Below, in pieces: positions 19,501 through 27,531 of a stretch of 64,000 nucleotides of DNA (position 1 is the first letter of the stretch; the number at the start of each line of letters is the position of its first letter). Under the pieces are notes generated by a model. It ran no database searches and was not told the origin of the DNA. It saw only the letters and a list, made by a program, of their open reading frames with translations. The DNA comes from Clostridium simiarum (lineage in GTDB: Bacteria; Bacillota; Clostridia; Clostridiales; Clostridiaceae), in assembly GCF_018919175.1 (NCBI RefSeq), contig NZ_JAHLQL010000001.1:1364001-1428000 (forward strand). The letters are read 5' to 3'. The translations under genes were made by a program, and so were the position numbers.

Positions 19501-22384
19501 TACCTATAAAGCTTCCCATTATCATGGATTTTATATAGTCCCTTATCCTCTTTCCGGCTCTTGCTTCTACATCTGCTGCTGTCTGCCATTGAAGAAGATT
19601 TTTCTTACTGATAAATAACCTATATAAAGTTCTTAAAATAGCATCCATCATCATATAAGCTTGGTAGGGGATAAATGAAAATATTAAAATCACCTGTTCT
19701 AATGTTTTTTTAAAGGAATTTAAAGTTCCTGAGATCCCTATTCCCTTTATTGGTGTTATTACAATATCAGTTATATGAAATAAAATAGGACAAATCATAG
19801 CAATAAAGCCTACTAAGGTAAATGTATTAAAGCTTAAAGGTGCCAAAGTTAAAGCATATAATAGTAAAAGTATAATAGATGGAGTTAATAGACTTCTCCT
19901 TAAATTGTCAAGTATCTTCCACTTTGATAATGAATTAATAGGAGATTTTTTATATAACCAAGGTAGAAGTTGCCAATCTCCTCTAACCCACCTATGTAAT
20001 CTTAAGATGCTAGAATTGTAGTATGCGGGATATCCATCTACTAATTGTAAATCTGTAATTAATGCACATCTTACATAACTTCCTTCTAAAAGGTCGTGAC
20101 TTAATACTGAATTTTCTGGAATAGCATATTGTAGCATTTGGTTAAACACATCTACATCATAAATTCCTTTTCCTGTGAATATACCCTCTCCAAAGATATC
20201 TTGATATACATCAGATACTGCAGTTGTATATGTATCTATTCCCGTTTCACCAGAAAAGAGCTTTGAGAAAAAGGTTTTACTTGCAGCTTCTATGCTCACC
20301 GTAACTCTTGGTTGCATCAATCCATAACCTCTTACTACCTTTTTTAAGGTTCTATCAATATTAGGTTTATTTAATATATGAGCCATAGCTCCAATAAGTC
20401 CCTTGGCTGTTCCTATAGGTAACTTTGTATCTGCATCTAATGTTATTATATATTTTATATCTTGGAGTTTATTAATATCTCCACTTATTACATTATAACT
20501 AGTGTTCTTGTCTCCTCTTATTAGATAATTAAACTCCATGAGTTTTCCTCTTTTTCTCTCCCAGCCTAACCAGATGCCCTCTTTTTCATTGTACTGTCTA
20601 TATCTATTAAAGAAATAAAATATGTCTTCTCCCTGTGAATACTTTTCGTTTAATTTTTTTATCTCTTTTAACGTAGTATTTATTATTGATTCATCACCTT
20701 GTTCTTCTTTATTTTTTCCATCCTTAAAATCTCCTAATATAGCAAAATACAATCCTTTATGCCTATTGGCCAAATAATAAATCTCTAAGTCATCTATTAG
20801 ATGCTTTGCCCTACTTTCATTATTTATTAAAGTAGGTATTACTACCATAGTCTTACAATTGTTTGGGATATCTTCCTTAAACTCTATCTTAGGAACAAAT
20901 CTTGGCGGCATAAGCTTACTTATACTCCAATTAAAAATTGATATAACAATTTCACTTAAAGGAATAATCATCAATATAAATCCTAATACATATTTATAAC
21001 TTTGAATATTAGGATCCCTTCTAAATATACTACTTAAAATTAAATACTGAAAAAGCAGCACAACTAATATAATAGTAGAACTATAAAGTGAAAACTTATA
21101 TTTATTTGTAAATAACTTTAATTTTTCACTAAAGCTATCCTTATAGTTAAGAGAGTTTTTAAGATCTATAACTCCCTCATCAATTAAGTAATATCCTACA
21201 TGACATTTATATTCTTCTTTGATCTCACCCTTATCAAATAAACTTTTACTATCTATAGAACACTGGAGAACCTTCTCTGCCACTAAACTTTCTTCGCATT
21301 TAACTATCCTTGCAAACTTCTCTAGCTTATGTCTATAATAATCACGTGAATTAAAGTCCATGGTTTTATATATACCTAAAGGATCTTTAGAAAGTATCTT
21401 TTCTACATAGCTCATATCTTCAAAAGCCTTTTTCCAATCTGTAGCATCTATATTTCTTAAAGAACCTATAGCATTACCCATAGATATTTGAAGATTAGAT
21501 TCAACTAAACTCTGTCTTCTTATAGCTAGATAAATCTCTTCTTTTGATATATCATACTTTTCTTCTATCCATTTAAAAATTTCTTCCTCATCCAATCCAT
21601 TGTCTTTTATCCAACTTATCAATCTATCTATAAATGCATCACTATAGGAGATATCTTCATTCATTAATACATCCAATTCTTCCTTAAGTCTATCTTTAGA
21701 ATAAGCTGTAATTATTCTATCCGCTATAATATCTCCTTTTTCTTTTTCTTTATGAATTTCATTCACTATAAAGGAGTTTTTACTTATAGATTCTATTAAA
21801 GTCATTCTTAGCATTAAAGGAAGGCACCATAGTTCCCCCATAGAGAGATGCCTATACTTTTCATAAGCAATTAAAAATTCCTCTACAGTACTTTTGTCTA
21901 TACTATTATCACAGTACTTAACCAAAGCCTTTGCAATAGAGTATACCCTAAGATTTCTATAGGAACTCTGTTCCTGAACTATAGGTAAATATTTGTAATA
22001 ACTTTTGGGCATGTTATATTTTACTGTTTTAAATTCTTTTTCAATCATATATATATTATCTAAAAGCCATTCCCCTGAAGCAATTAGTAGTTTTTCTTTC
22101 TTGGCCCTTTTCTTCAACTCTTCATAATTTCTTATTATATTTTTATATTCTCTATCTAAAACTTGCATTAGTCTCTTTTTTTTAATTTTTTTATTTGGTA
22201 TAATTTTCTGTTCAGATAAATTTAAAACTAATTCTTCTAAACTCATCCTTTTAAAATTATCTTCCTTATCTTCCTTATAATTAATTCTTGTATTATCCTC
22301 TCTTCCCTGATCACTTTTTAGATTTAATGGATACATAAATAAAGCAGCTATTGCTACAAATATAGCTAGATAGATATATATCAT
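13586..22384 (-). CDS. Cyclic beta-1,2-glucan synthase-like protein (GT84 plus GH94)
   Basis: A single 2932-residue protein with the NdvB/ChvB architecture. Residues ~1-420 are a helical, Lys/Glu-rich region after one N-terminal membrane helix (MIYIYLAIFVAIAALFMYPL). Two membrane segments near 430-495 follow, then a GT84 glycosyltransferase domain (MVVIPTLINNESRA, the D-x-D block ITLDADTKLP near 650, HRWVRGDWQLLPWL near 800), then more membrane helices to ~1000. A glucoamylase-like region (SWSGTMFEYLMPLLMM near 1380) precedes the GH94 phosphorylase-type part, with GSGDWNDGF holding the likely catalytic Asp near 2618. In proteobacteria such proteins polymerise, cyclise and trim beta-1,2-glucan from UDP-glucose. 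The frame is open throughout with no break. It is monocistronic. Confidence 0.9.
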   Translation of the reverse strand: MIYIYLAIFVAIAALFMYPLNLKSDQGREDNTRINYKEDKEDNFKRMSLEELVLNLSEQKIIPNKKIKKKRLMQVLDREYKNIIRNYEELKKRAKKEKLLIASGEWLLDNIYMIEKEFKTVKYNMPKSYYKYLPIVQEQSSYRNLRVYSIAKALVKYCDNSIDKSTVEEFLIAYEKYRHLSMGELWCLPLMLRMTLIESISKNSFIVNEIHKEKEKGDIIADRIITAYSKDRLKEELDVLMNEDISYSDAFIDRLISWIKDNGLDEEEIFKWIEEKYDISKEEIYLAIRRQSLVESNLQISMGNAIGSLRNIDATDWKKAFEDMSYVEKILSKDPLGIYKTMDFNSRDYYRHKLEKFARIVKCEESLVAEKVLQCSIDSKSLFDKGEIKEEYKCHVGYYLIDEGVIDLKNSLNYKDSFSEKLKLFTNKYKFSLYSSTIILVVLLFQYLILSSIFRRDPNIQSYKYVLGFILMIIPLSEIVISIFNWSISKLMPPRFVPKIEFKEDIPNNCKTMVVIPTLINNESRAKHLIDDLEIYYLANRHKGLYFAILGDFKDGKNKEEQGDESIINTTLKEIKKLNEKYSQGEDIFYFFNRYRQYNEKEGIWLGWERKRGKLMEFNYLIRGDKNTSYNVISGDINKLQDIKYIITLDADTKLPIGTAKGLIGAMAHILNKPNIDRTLKKVVRGYGLMQPRVTVSIEAASKTFFSKLFSGETGIDTYTTAVSDVYQDIFGEGIFTGKGIYDVDVFNQMLQYAIPENSVLSHDLLEGSYVRCALITDLQLVDGYPAYYNSSILRLHRWVRGDWQLLPWLYKKSPINSLSKWKILDNLRRSLLTPSIILLLLYALTLAPLSFNTFTLVGFIAMICPILFHITDIVITPIKGIGISGTLNSFKKTLEQVILIFSFIPYQAYMMMDAILRTLYRLFISKKNLLQWQTAADVEARAGKRIRDYIKSMIMGSFIGILIGYLAFVNSREAFYTYLPITILWVISPIIAYYISKENVDYRERISSDEELILRNISRRTWAYFEDFINEESSWLAPDNYQEDPLKGVAQRTSPTNIAMAFTSNLSAYDLGYIGIEELMGRMDKSLNAIRDLEKYHGHLYNWYDSTNGKPLYPKYVSTVDSGNLVAYLWMVPEAIKEYCKKTLINEEAIKGLQDTVRLVKEELPDKDIYFKEDIVSYNSIEEYKNTLNVIRNNCIDIEKKEKESYYWNTKLKSMVNKRLKELQNLLPWLDNAIINGGDFNKKLMDTVMNSPLEQLPELLEKLKNAEGCSFECENLIENSIKQINRLLSRMKNLCLKCDKLVKDTDFKVVYNKERGIFYIGYNLEDKKHSDSYYDLLTSEARVASYIAIAKGDIDADHWFKLGRSVTKIERNKALVSWSGTMFEYLMPLLMMKVYPDTLWEETYESVVKAQKNYGDNHKIPWGISESAYFHFDSEQNFQYKAFGVPQIGLKRGLEEEMVISPYATVMALMVDIKSSIHNIKSLLNIGMLGRYGLYEAIDYTTERVPKGKKNAIIKSYMVHHQGMSFMALDNVLNKDIFQKRFHNIKEVKSVELLLQEKPVNRIIYGRRDDFSPIDKTNYEKNIIIRRYNNPNTEFPEIQILSNGSYSLMVTNDGSGYGKKEDIMLYRWREDPTTSFGGHYFYIKNLNSNEFWSATYEPCKYQGEDYEAIFSLDKVQYKRRDGNITTKLDITVSKDDNTEIRELTITNNSSSTRYIEITSYMEVALSKYVSDIAHPTFSNLFINTEYIEEDQCLIASRRPRKKGEVNHYVMSKVIVRGETVGPMQYETNRLNFIGRNRSLSNPSVMDNEAPLKNTVGYVLDPILSLRRVIKLKKGDSAQIAFVTSIAESKEELLEISERYNSLRTIDSVFQVSNNQVRAELKQMGIKSNQANLYEVLASKIIFINPSKREREKYLKNIIRSQKNLWSYDISGDYPIVLVKISDEDGFDLVRQVLKAYKYLNKKGIEFDCVIINEEPVSYDEPIQKEIYDIVRNLGLSYKEGKRSGIFIKSKSNMEEEDINLIMAIARFVFYEEKGNFTSQIMENHKEEDSAVKLNNIQYDSKERAINFIRNYNYKDNESVIPNIVSYDSLDKGWNRELEGNKPLKWLKVGFDSEFSAEISKNYRINRESNLNVNKFFDTSNLLFFNGIGGFHPESNAYVICLRNYNNTPAPWINVMANQSFGSYVSESGSSHTWNKNSRENKITPWNNDAVIDSMGEALFLRDDDTGDFWSISPKPVRDEGEYIIEHGFGYSKFSHVAYNIQGEATMFVDINEPIKYQIITVKNQSTETRNLSVIYYARMVLGTSPEESCNYVYTQIDEEFIWARNPYSEHFGNLKTFLKITGGTDLSFTGNRREFIGKGGALEYPLAIKKQGLSNMAGAGFDPCLSQCTQITLNPGEEKKLVVFLGEYEDIHNIRTILKTMEDIKAVEDKLHQVKSYWEEILGKIKVETPDKSMDIMLNGWLMYQTLCCRYWARTAFYQSGGAYGFRDQLQDSMSIGLLDKNITREQILRSAGRQYLEGDVQHWWHPVINSGIRTRFSDDLLWLPFVTADYINHTGDISILDERIPYLKDEPLKDGEDERYNVVTSCDKDGTIYEHCLKAIDRGLNFGPHNIPLMGSGDWNDGFSTVGNKGTGESVWLGWFLYNILDNFIEICAIKKDDTTKKKYEESKVFIRENLEKNAWDGGWYRRAYFDDGTPLGSIENRECRIDSISQSWAIISGASDLNRAEKAMEAVEKNLIREDKGMIVLLSPPFNNSNLEPGYIKGYVPGVRENGGQYTHAAVWVIMAMAKLGYSHNAWRLFNMINPINHSSSIMSAETYKTEPYVMAADVYSLEPYEGRGGWSWYTGAAGWMYKVAIENILGLKIIKGEGFTVVPCIPQEWNEYKITYKREKEVYNIHILRGEEKKLLIDDMVVPEGFINFKEGEHNIKVYI

Positions 22385-22492
22385 AATATCAGACTCCTTT
22401 TATTAGGTTATTTTTATACTCTTATCATGCTCCATTAGTGTTTCCATATTTATATAAAATTATTAAATATAAAAAATAAATAGATAAAAAAA

Positions 22493-22531
22493 TAGAACTA
22501 TTAACAAAATTAAATTTTGTTAATAGTTCTA
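22493..22531 (-). terminator. Terminator after the M18 aminopeptidase gene
   Basis: 17-bp perfect stem (22493-22509 with 22515-22531), 5-nt loop, then seven T on the reverse strand. Confidence 0.92.
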
Positions 22532-22615
22532 TAATATTATTGTTTATTCTTAGATTTAATAGGTACATTATCTGAATTAATATTATGTTTTTAATAAGCC
22601 TGACACTCTTTGTTG

Positions 22616-23917
22616 TTAAATTCTATAAAATTCCTCAAAGGATTTAATTACATAATTATGGTCTTCAACTCCTCCAAGTTCTCTTATAGAATGCATTGCA
22701 AGTATAGGTGTTCCCATATCTACTGAGCGAATGTGTAAATGTGTTGAAGATATAGGTCCTATAGTAGATCCACCTCTTAAGTCTGATCTATTTACAAACT
22801 TTTGTACTGGTACTCCAGCATTTTTACATATTTGCTCATAAACTGCAATAGAATTACTGTCAGATGTATAACTTTGATTTGCACTTATCTTTATAACTGG
22901 TCCCTTATTTATAACGGGTCTATTTATGGGATCATGTTTTTCTCCCTGGTTTGGATGTACAGCATGAGCTAAATCCGCTGATATCATAAACGAACTTGCT
23001 AAAGCTCTAAAGAAATCTTCACGTCCTCCATTAAAGCTTAAAACTATTCTTTCTAATATATCAGATAATAGATTTGAGTCAGCACCTTGTTTTGTTGAAC
23101 TTCCAACCTCTTCATTATCAAAACATACCATAACATTAGTAGCCATGTTCACTTCTGCGTTTATAAGAGCCTTTATTCCTGCATGAACCATAGATAAATC
23201 ATCTAGTCTTGGTGAAGATATGAATTCTTCATTTAATCCTATAACCCTTCCTTTTTCGTACTCATAAAGGAATAAATCAAAGTCTAATATATCTTCTACA
23301 GCTACAGATAATTCTGAAGCTACAGTATTTAATAAGTATCTGTCCTTTTCAAGATTTTCATTTATAAGTGATAATAATGGAAGCATATCCTTTTGCCTGT
23401 TTAGCTCTACACCTTGATTCACTTCTCTGTTCATATGTATTGCTAAGTTAGGTATTACAAGTATTGGCTTATTAACATTAACAAGCTTTGTATCTGGAAA
23501 TAAAGGGTTTTCTCCTTTTAATGTAACTCTACCTGCTATAGCAAGAGGTCTATCTAACCAAGTATTAAGTATTGGGCCACCATAAACTTCCGTATTTAAC
23601 CTTACATAAATATTTTCTGAAGTCATCTCTGGAGATGGTTTTACTCTAAAGGAAGGTGAATCCGTATGTGCACCTATTAGCTTAAATCCATACTGCTCTA
23701 AAGCTCCTTTTCCTACAATGAAAGCAATAAGAGCAGAATCATTTTTAGTTACAAAGTATTTTCCACCCTTTTCAAGCATCCACTTTTCTGAGTCCTTTAA
23801 TTCATTAAAGCCTTCTCCTAATAATACTGACTTTACAGTACTTACTGCGTGAAATGCTGTAGGACTTTCATAGATAAAATCTATTAATTCATTTGCTAAT
23901 TTAATATTTTGTTCCAT
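22616..23917 (-). CDS. apeB: M18 family aminopeptidase
   Basis: 433 residues of the M18 zinc aminopeptidase family (aspartyl aminopeptidase-like), which trims N-terminal residues from peptides in the cytosol. Family landmarks are FIYESPTAFHAV at the N-terminus, GAHTDSPSFRVKP (metal His and Asp), CFDNEEVGSSTKQGA (catalytic Glu block), SADLAHAVHPN and GGSTIGPISS near the C-terminus. A GTG-initiated extension of 11 codons is open, but the Shine-Dalgarno aagggggtagtacc places the start at MEQNIKLANEL, as chosen. It follows lysA with ~135 nt between. No clear terminator separates the two, so read-through is possible. Confidence 0.92.
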   Translation of the reverse strand: MEQNIKLANELIDFIYESPTAFHAVSTVKSVLLGEGFNELKDSEKWMLEKGGKYFVTKNDSALIAFIVGKGALEQYGFKLIGAHTDSPSFRVKPSPEMTSENIYVRLNTEVYGGPILNTWLDRPLAIAGRVTLKGENPLFPDTKLVNVNKPILVIPNLAIHMNREVNQGVELNRQKDMLPLLSLINENLEKDRYLLNTVASELSVAVEDILDFDLFLYEYEKGRVIGLNEEFISSPRLDDLSMVHAGIKALINAEVNMATNVMVCFDNEEVGSSTKQGADSNLLSDILERIVLSFNGGREDFFRALASSFMISADLAHAVHPNQGEKHDPINRPVINKGPVIKISANQSYTSDSNSIAVYEQICKNAGVPVQKFVNRSDLRGGSTIGPISSTHLHIRSVDMGTPILAMHSIRELGGVEDHNYVIKSFEEFYRI

Positions 23918-24052
23918 GGTACTACCCCCTTCTTGAACTCTTACTACCATTTTAACACTTTTTATATATTTTGGTATATAAAATTGGGGTTATTTTAGAG
24001 TCACTAACCTTTCTATTGTTTTAAACACAATTTAACTTATAAGGCTTTTCAG

Positions 24053-25360
24053 TTAAACTGCATTTATATAAAGCTCATTTTTTATTATATCTTCATAGGT
24101 TTCCCTTTTACATATTAGAGTAGATTGTCCATCTTTTACTAAAACCACAGGAGCTTTAGGAATCTTGTTGTAATTACTAGACATAGCATAACAATAAGCT
24201 CCTGTAGAAAGCACAGCTAATACATCCCCCTGTGTTGCAATAGGTATCTTTACATCGCTTAAAAGCACATCTCCAGACTCACAACATTTTCCTGATATAG
24301 TTACCTGCTCATCTAAACTACCTGTAACCTTGTTAGCTAGAACACACTCATATTCTGCATTATATAGCGAAGGTCTTATATTATCTGTCATGCCACCATC
24401 TACAGATACATATTTTCTTACATTAGGTATATCCTTTATGGATCCTACTGTGTATAATGTGGTTCCAGCATTCCCAACTATAGATCTACCTGGTTCTATT
24501 ATAAGTCTTGGAACCTCTATATCCAAATTCCTACATCTTTCATCCATTCTATTTATGATTATATTGGAAAACTCCTCTATTTCCTTAGGTTCATCTCCCT
24601 CTTTATAATAAATTCCAAATCCCCCACCTAGATTTAATTCCTTAACAGATATACCCGTGATTTTCTTTAAATCTCTTATCATCTCTGTCATAACATCTAT
24701 AGTAGCTTCATATGCTTCTGGTTCAAATATTTGAGAGCCTATATGGCAGTGTAACCCTCTAAAGTTAATTCCCTTCATTTCCTTAATAATATCCATAATT
24801 TCTATTAAGTTTCCATTTAACACACTAAATCCAAACTTTGAATCTATTTGACCAGTCTTTATATATTCATGAGTATGAGCTTCTATTCCTGGAGTAACCC
24901 TTAAAAGTATATCTTGAGCTCTTCCAAGGCTTAAAGATATTTTATTTATTATTTCAAGTTCCTGTATATTATCTACTACAACCCTTCCTATACCAAAACC
25001 TAATGCCATATTTATTTCTTCAAAGGTCTTATTGTTTCCATGAAAATATATCCTTTCCATAGGAAACCCACTTTTAAATGCAGTATAAAGTTCTCCTCCA
25101 GATACTACATCTAAATTAAGACCTTCCTCCTTTATAATTTGACACATAGCGATAGTTAAAAAAGCCTTACCTGCATATGCTACTCTATTATCTCTTTCCT
25201 TAACCTTAAAACTATTAAAATATCTTCTGCAATTATCTCTTACTAAAGCTTCATCTATTACATATAAAGGGGTTCCAAACTCCTCTACCAAAGCAGTAGT
25301 ATCTACTCCTCCAATGCTTAAATTATCTTTAACTACTTCCATTGTTCCAAATAATCTCAT
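24053..25360 (-). CDS. lysA: Diaminopimelate decarboxylase
   Basis: 435 residues, a fold III PLP enzyme that converts meso-diaminopimelate to L-lysine in the last step of lysine synthesis. The PLP Lys lies in VAYAGKAFL (Lys65). Other family blocks are FHGNNKTFEEI, the GLHCHIGSQIF motif, ELNLGGGFGIYY, the phosphate-binding EPGRSIVGNAG, and SGKCCESGDVL carrying the active-site Cys of the partner subunit. The preceding in-frame start (five codons earlier) is too close to the Shine-Dalgarno. ggagg is properly spaced for the ATG at 25360. A lysine riboswitch with terminator precedes the gene, so high lysine should shut it off. Confidence 0.97.
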   Translation of the reverse strand: MRLFGTMEVVKDNLSIGGVDTTALVEEFGTPLYVIDEALVRDNCRRYFNSFKVKERDNRVAYAGKAFLTIAMCQIIKEEGLNLDVVSGGELYTAFKSGFPMERIYFHGNNKTFEEINMALGFGIGRVVVDNIQELEIINKISLSLGRAQDILLRVTPGIEAHTHEYIKTGQIDSKFGFSVLNGNLIEIMDIIKEMKGINFRGLHCHIGSQIFEPEAYEATIDVMTEMIRDLKKITGISVKELNLGGGFGIYYKEGDEPKEIEEFSNIIINRMDERCRNLDIEVPRLIIEPGRSIVGNAGTTLYTVGSIKDIPNVRKYVSVDGGMTDNIRPSLYNAEYECVLANKVTGSLDEQVTISGKCCESGDVLLSDVKIPIATQGDVLAVLSTGAYCYAMSSNYNKIPKAPVVLVKDGQSTLICKRETYEDIIKNELYINAV

Positions 25361-25419
25361 ATAAAAAACCTCCAATACTATTTAATGCTTATATTCAGAA
25401 TAATATTGGGCATACAAAT

Positions 25420-25456
25420 ATAGTACGCAGCAAAGGACACCTTTGCTGCGTACTAT
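25420..25456 (-). terminator. Intrinsic terminator of the lysine riboswitch
   Basis: Perfect 17-bp stem (25420-25436 with 25440-25456), 3-nt loop, on the reverse strand between aptamer and lysA. The T-run after it is modest (atttgtatg). Confidence 0.88.
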
Positions 25457-25483
25457 AAAAATTTTTTATATAGATAAACAGTG

Positions 25484-25668
25484 GTGTACCTTTGTAGCTC
25501 TCCATCAAGAAAAATCTTGATGACAATCCTCCATATATTTTATGAAAGACCAGGAAACAAGTCCGCCAACTTATCTCCTTCGGCCATAATCCCTTTCATC
25601 ATCCCTCTACACTTGCCAGCTCTTGATGATTACTCTTAATTAACAGCTCCTCTACCCTAGGGTACCTG
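25484..25668 (-). promoter_or_regulatory. Lysine riboswitch (L-box)
   Basis: On the reverse strand the aptamer shows the conserved blocks in order: tagaggagct (25646-25653 core), gatgaaaggg, ggccgaagg, ggcggacttgtttcctggtc, and gtcatcaag ... cttgatggagagcta, the closing part of the five-way junction. It sits directly before lysA with a terminator in between. Lysine binding is expected to favour the terminator. Confidence 0.96.
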
Positions 25669-25847
25669 AATATATTCATTTTTAAATTTTATTATTTTAA
25701 AGAATACTATACTTTAAAATCTCCTAACTGTCAATAACTATATTATTTATAATTTTTTATTTTATAATTTAAAATTATAGTATTTATAACTAAATATTCT
25801 TATTAGAAATAACAAACACATCATTATCATTTGATATGAGATGTATA

Positions 25848-25866
25848 ATTAATGATAATCACTATT
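25848..25866. promoter_or_regulatory. Fur-box-like sequence upstream of the CDF transporter
   Basis: attaATGATAATCActatt agrees with the classical 19-bp Fur box at about 15 of 19 positions (the central 10 are exact). An attatc-aact-gataat inverted repeat follows at 25972-25987. Chance matches are easy in DNA this AT-rich, so this is suggestive only. Confidence 0.35.
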
Positions 25867-26060
25867 ATTATCTGATATGGAATCACTAGTAGTCAAGCCC
25901 TATTTCTTATATATTCATATGTTATCACAAAAATTTCTATCTACAATTTAATTAAAAGTTATGCTTACTTTATTATCAACTGATAATCTAATCTTGTAGA
26001 TTCCTATTAATCTCTGTGTTATAATTATGGATAAGATAATAACTGTAAGGATGTGTTTTT

Positions 26061-27245
26061 ATGCTATCTAATTTTCTTGTAAAAACATTCGTAAAGAATT
26101 ATAAAAATACAGATAATGAAAAAGTAAGAACTTCCTATGGATTTCTTGGGGGCATAGTAGGAATAATAATAAATTCACTTTTATTCATTATTAAATTATC
26201 CGTGGGAATAATTGCTGGCAGTATAGCTGTTACTGCTGATGCCTTTAATAATTTATCTGATGCAGCCTCTTCCATAATTACCATATTAGGATTCAAATTA
26301 TCTAGCATGCCTGCTGATGAAGAACATCCCTTTGGGCATGGTAGGATTGAGTATATCTCTGGTCTTATTGTAGCTTTTATGGTTATGCTGGTAGGTTTTC
26401 AGTTTATTAAATCCTCTTTCCAAAGAATAATAAATCCTGAACCTGTGAAGTTCCAAACCTTACCTTTTGTTTTACTGTTAATTTCCATATCCTTTAAGGT
26501 ATGGTTAAGCAAGTTTAATAGTTTTGTAGGGAAGAGCATCAATTCCTCTGCATTAAAAGCGGCTTCTATAGATGCTCTAGGTGATGTGGTAACCTCAAGT
26601 ACTGTAGTACTTTCTTTACTATTATCCCGCTTTATAACCTTTCCTATAGATGGATATATCGGAATACTAGTTGCCTTAATGATATTATATTCTGGATACT
26701 CTTTAGTAAAAGATACCTTAAGTCCTCTTCTAGGAGAAGCTCCAGATGAAGAACTTGTACGTAATATAAAAGATAGCGTCTTATCCTACGACAGCATAAC
26801 CGGTGTACATGATCTGATCATTCATAATTATGGTCCTGGAAGATGTATGGCTTCTATTCATGCAGAGGTGCCTAGTAACGCTTCCATAGTTTATATTCAT
26901 GAAATTATAGATAAAGCTGAAAAAGAGATTTCTAAGAATCTTAATATACATCTTGTGATCCACACTGATCCAATTTGTGTAAAGGATAAAGAAATTTTAA
27001 AAACTCAACAGGAACTAGAGAATATTTTAAATGAAATAGAAATTGTAAAGTCCATGCATGACTTTAGAGTAGTAGGGGAAGGGCAACATAAAAATCTCAT
27101 ATTTGATGTGGTAGTAGACTCTAGTAAACGTGGAAAAGAAATTAGTGATGAGGAATTAAAAAATATTATTTCAGTGAGGGTGAAAGAGCTTTCTCCTTAT
27201 TATGAGTGTGTAATAACTATAGATAATGACTTTAATGTTATATAA
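26061..27245 (+). CDS. Cation diffusion facilitator family metal exporter
   Basis: 394 residues. Six membrane helices span ~25-220, and the metal-site helices carry VTADAFNNLSDAAS (Asp pairs of the DxxxD site) and the signature HPFGHGRIEYISGL (HxxxH). A cytoplasmic dimerisation domain follows (~225-305, GVHDLIIHNYGPGRCMASIHAEVP). The C-terminus extends ~85 residues further than typical 300-residue CDFs and looks like a second small domain of the same kind. CDF proteins export Zn, Fe, Mn or Co by proton antiport. The metal cannot be read from the sequence, but the Fur-like sites upstream hint at iron. It is monocistronic with Shine-Dalgarno taaggatg. Confidence 0.93.
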   Translation: MLSNFLVKTFVKNYKNTDNEKVRTSYGFLGGIVGIIINSLLFIIKLSVGIIAGSIAVTADAFNNLSDAASSIITILGFKLSSMPADEEHPFGHGRIEYISGLIVAFMVMLVGFQFIKSSFQRIINPEPVKFQTLPFVLLLISISFKVWLSKFNSFVGKSINSSALKAASIDALGDVVTSSTVVLSLLLSRFITFPIDGYIGILVALMILYSGYSLVKDTLSPLLGEAPDEELVRNIKDSVLSYDSITGVHDLIIHNYGPGRCMASIHAEVPSNASIVYIHEIIDKAEKEISKNLNIHLVIHTDPICVKDKEILKTQQELENILNEIEIVKSMHDFRVVGEGQHKNLIFDVVVDSSKRGKEISDEELKNIISVRVKELSPYYECVITIDNDFNVI

Positions 27246-27531
27246 AAAAAACAGAAATTTATCATTTTTTCACTTATTCATATTTAAAGTGGTAATCATC
27301 ATATAAAGTTATATTTCGGACATTAAGTATCTTTGAATTTTTAATAAGATTCAAAAATAAAAACTTCTATAATTTATAAGATAAAAATATATGATTAAAG
27401 TAATATACTTATTAAAATATCTAATACTATGTAATAAATACCTATTATTTTTTTAAAATATTATAAGTAATCACCTAATAAAATGCATATTCATATATAT
27501 GTATTAATTTTTAATTTAGGAGTGTGATTTA

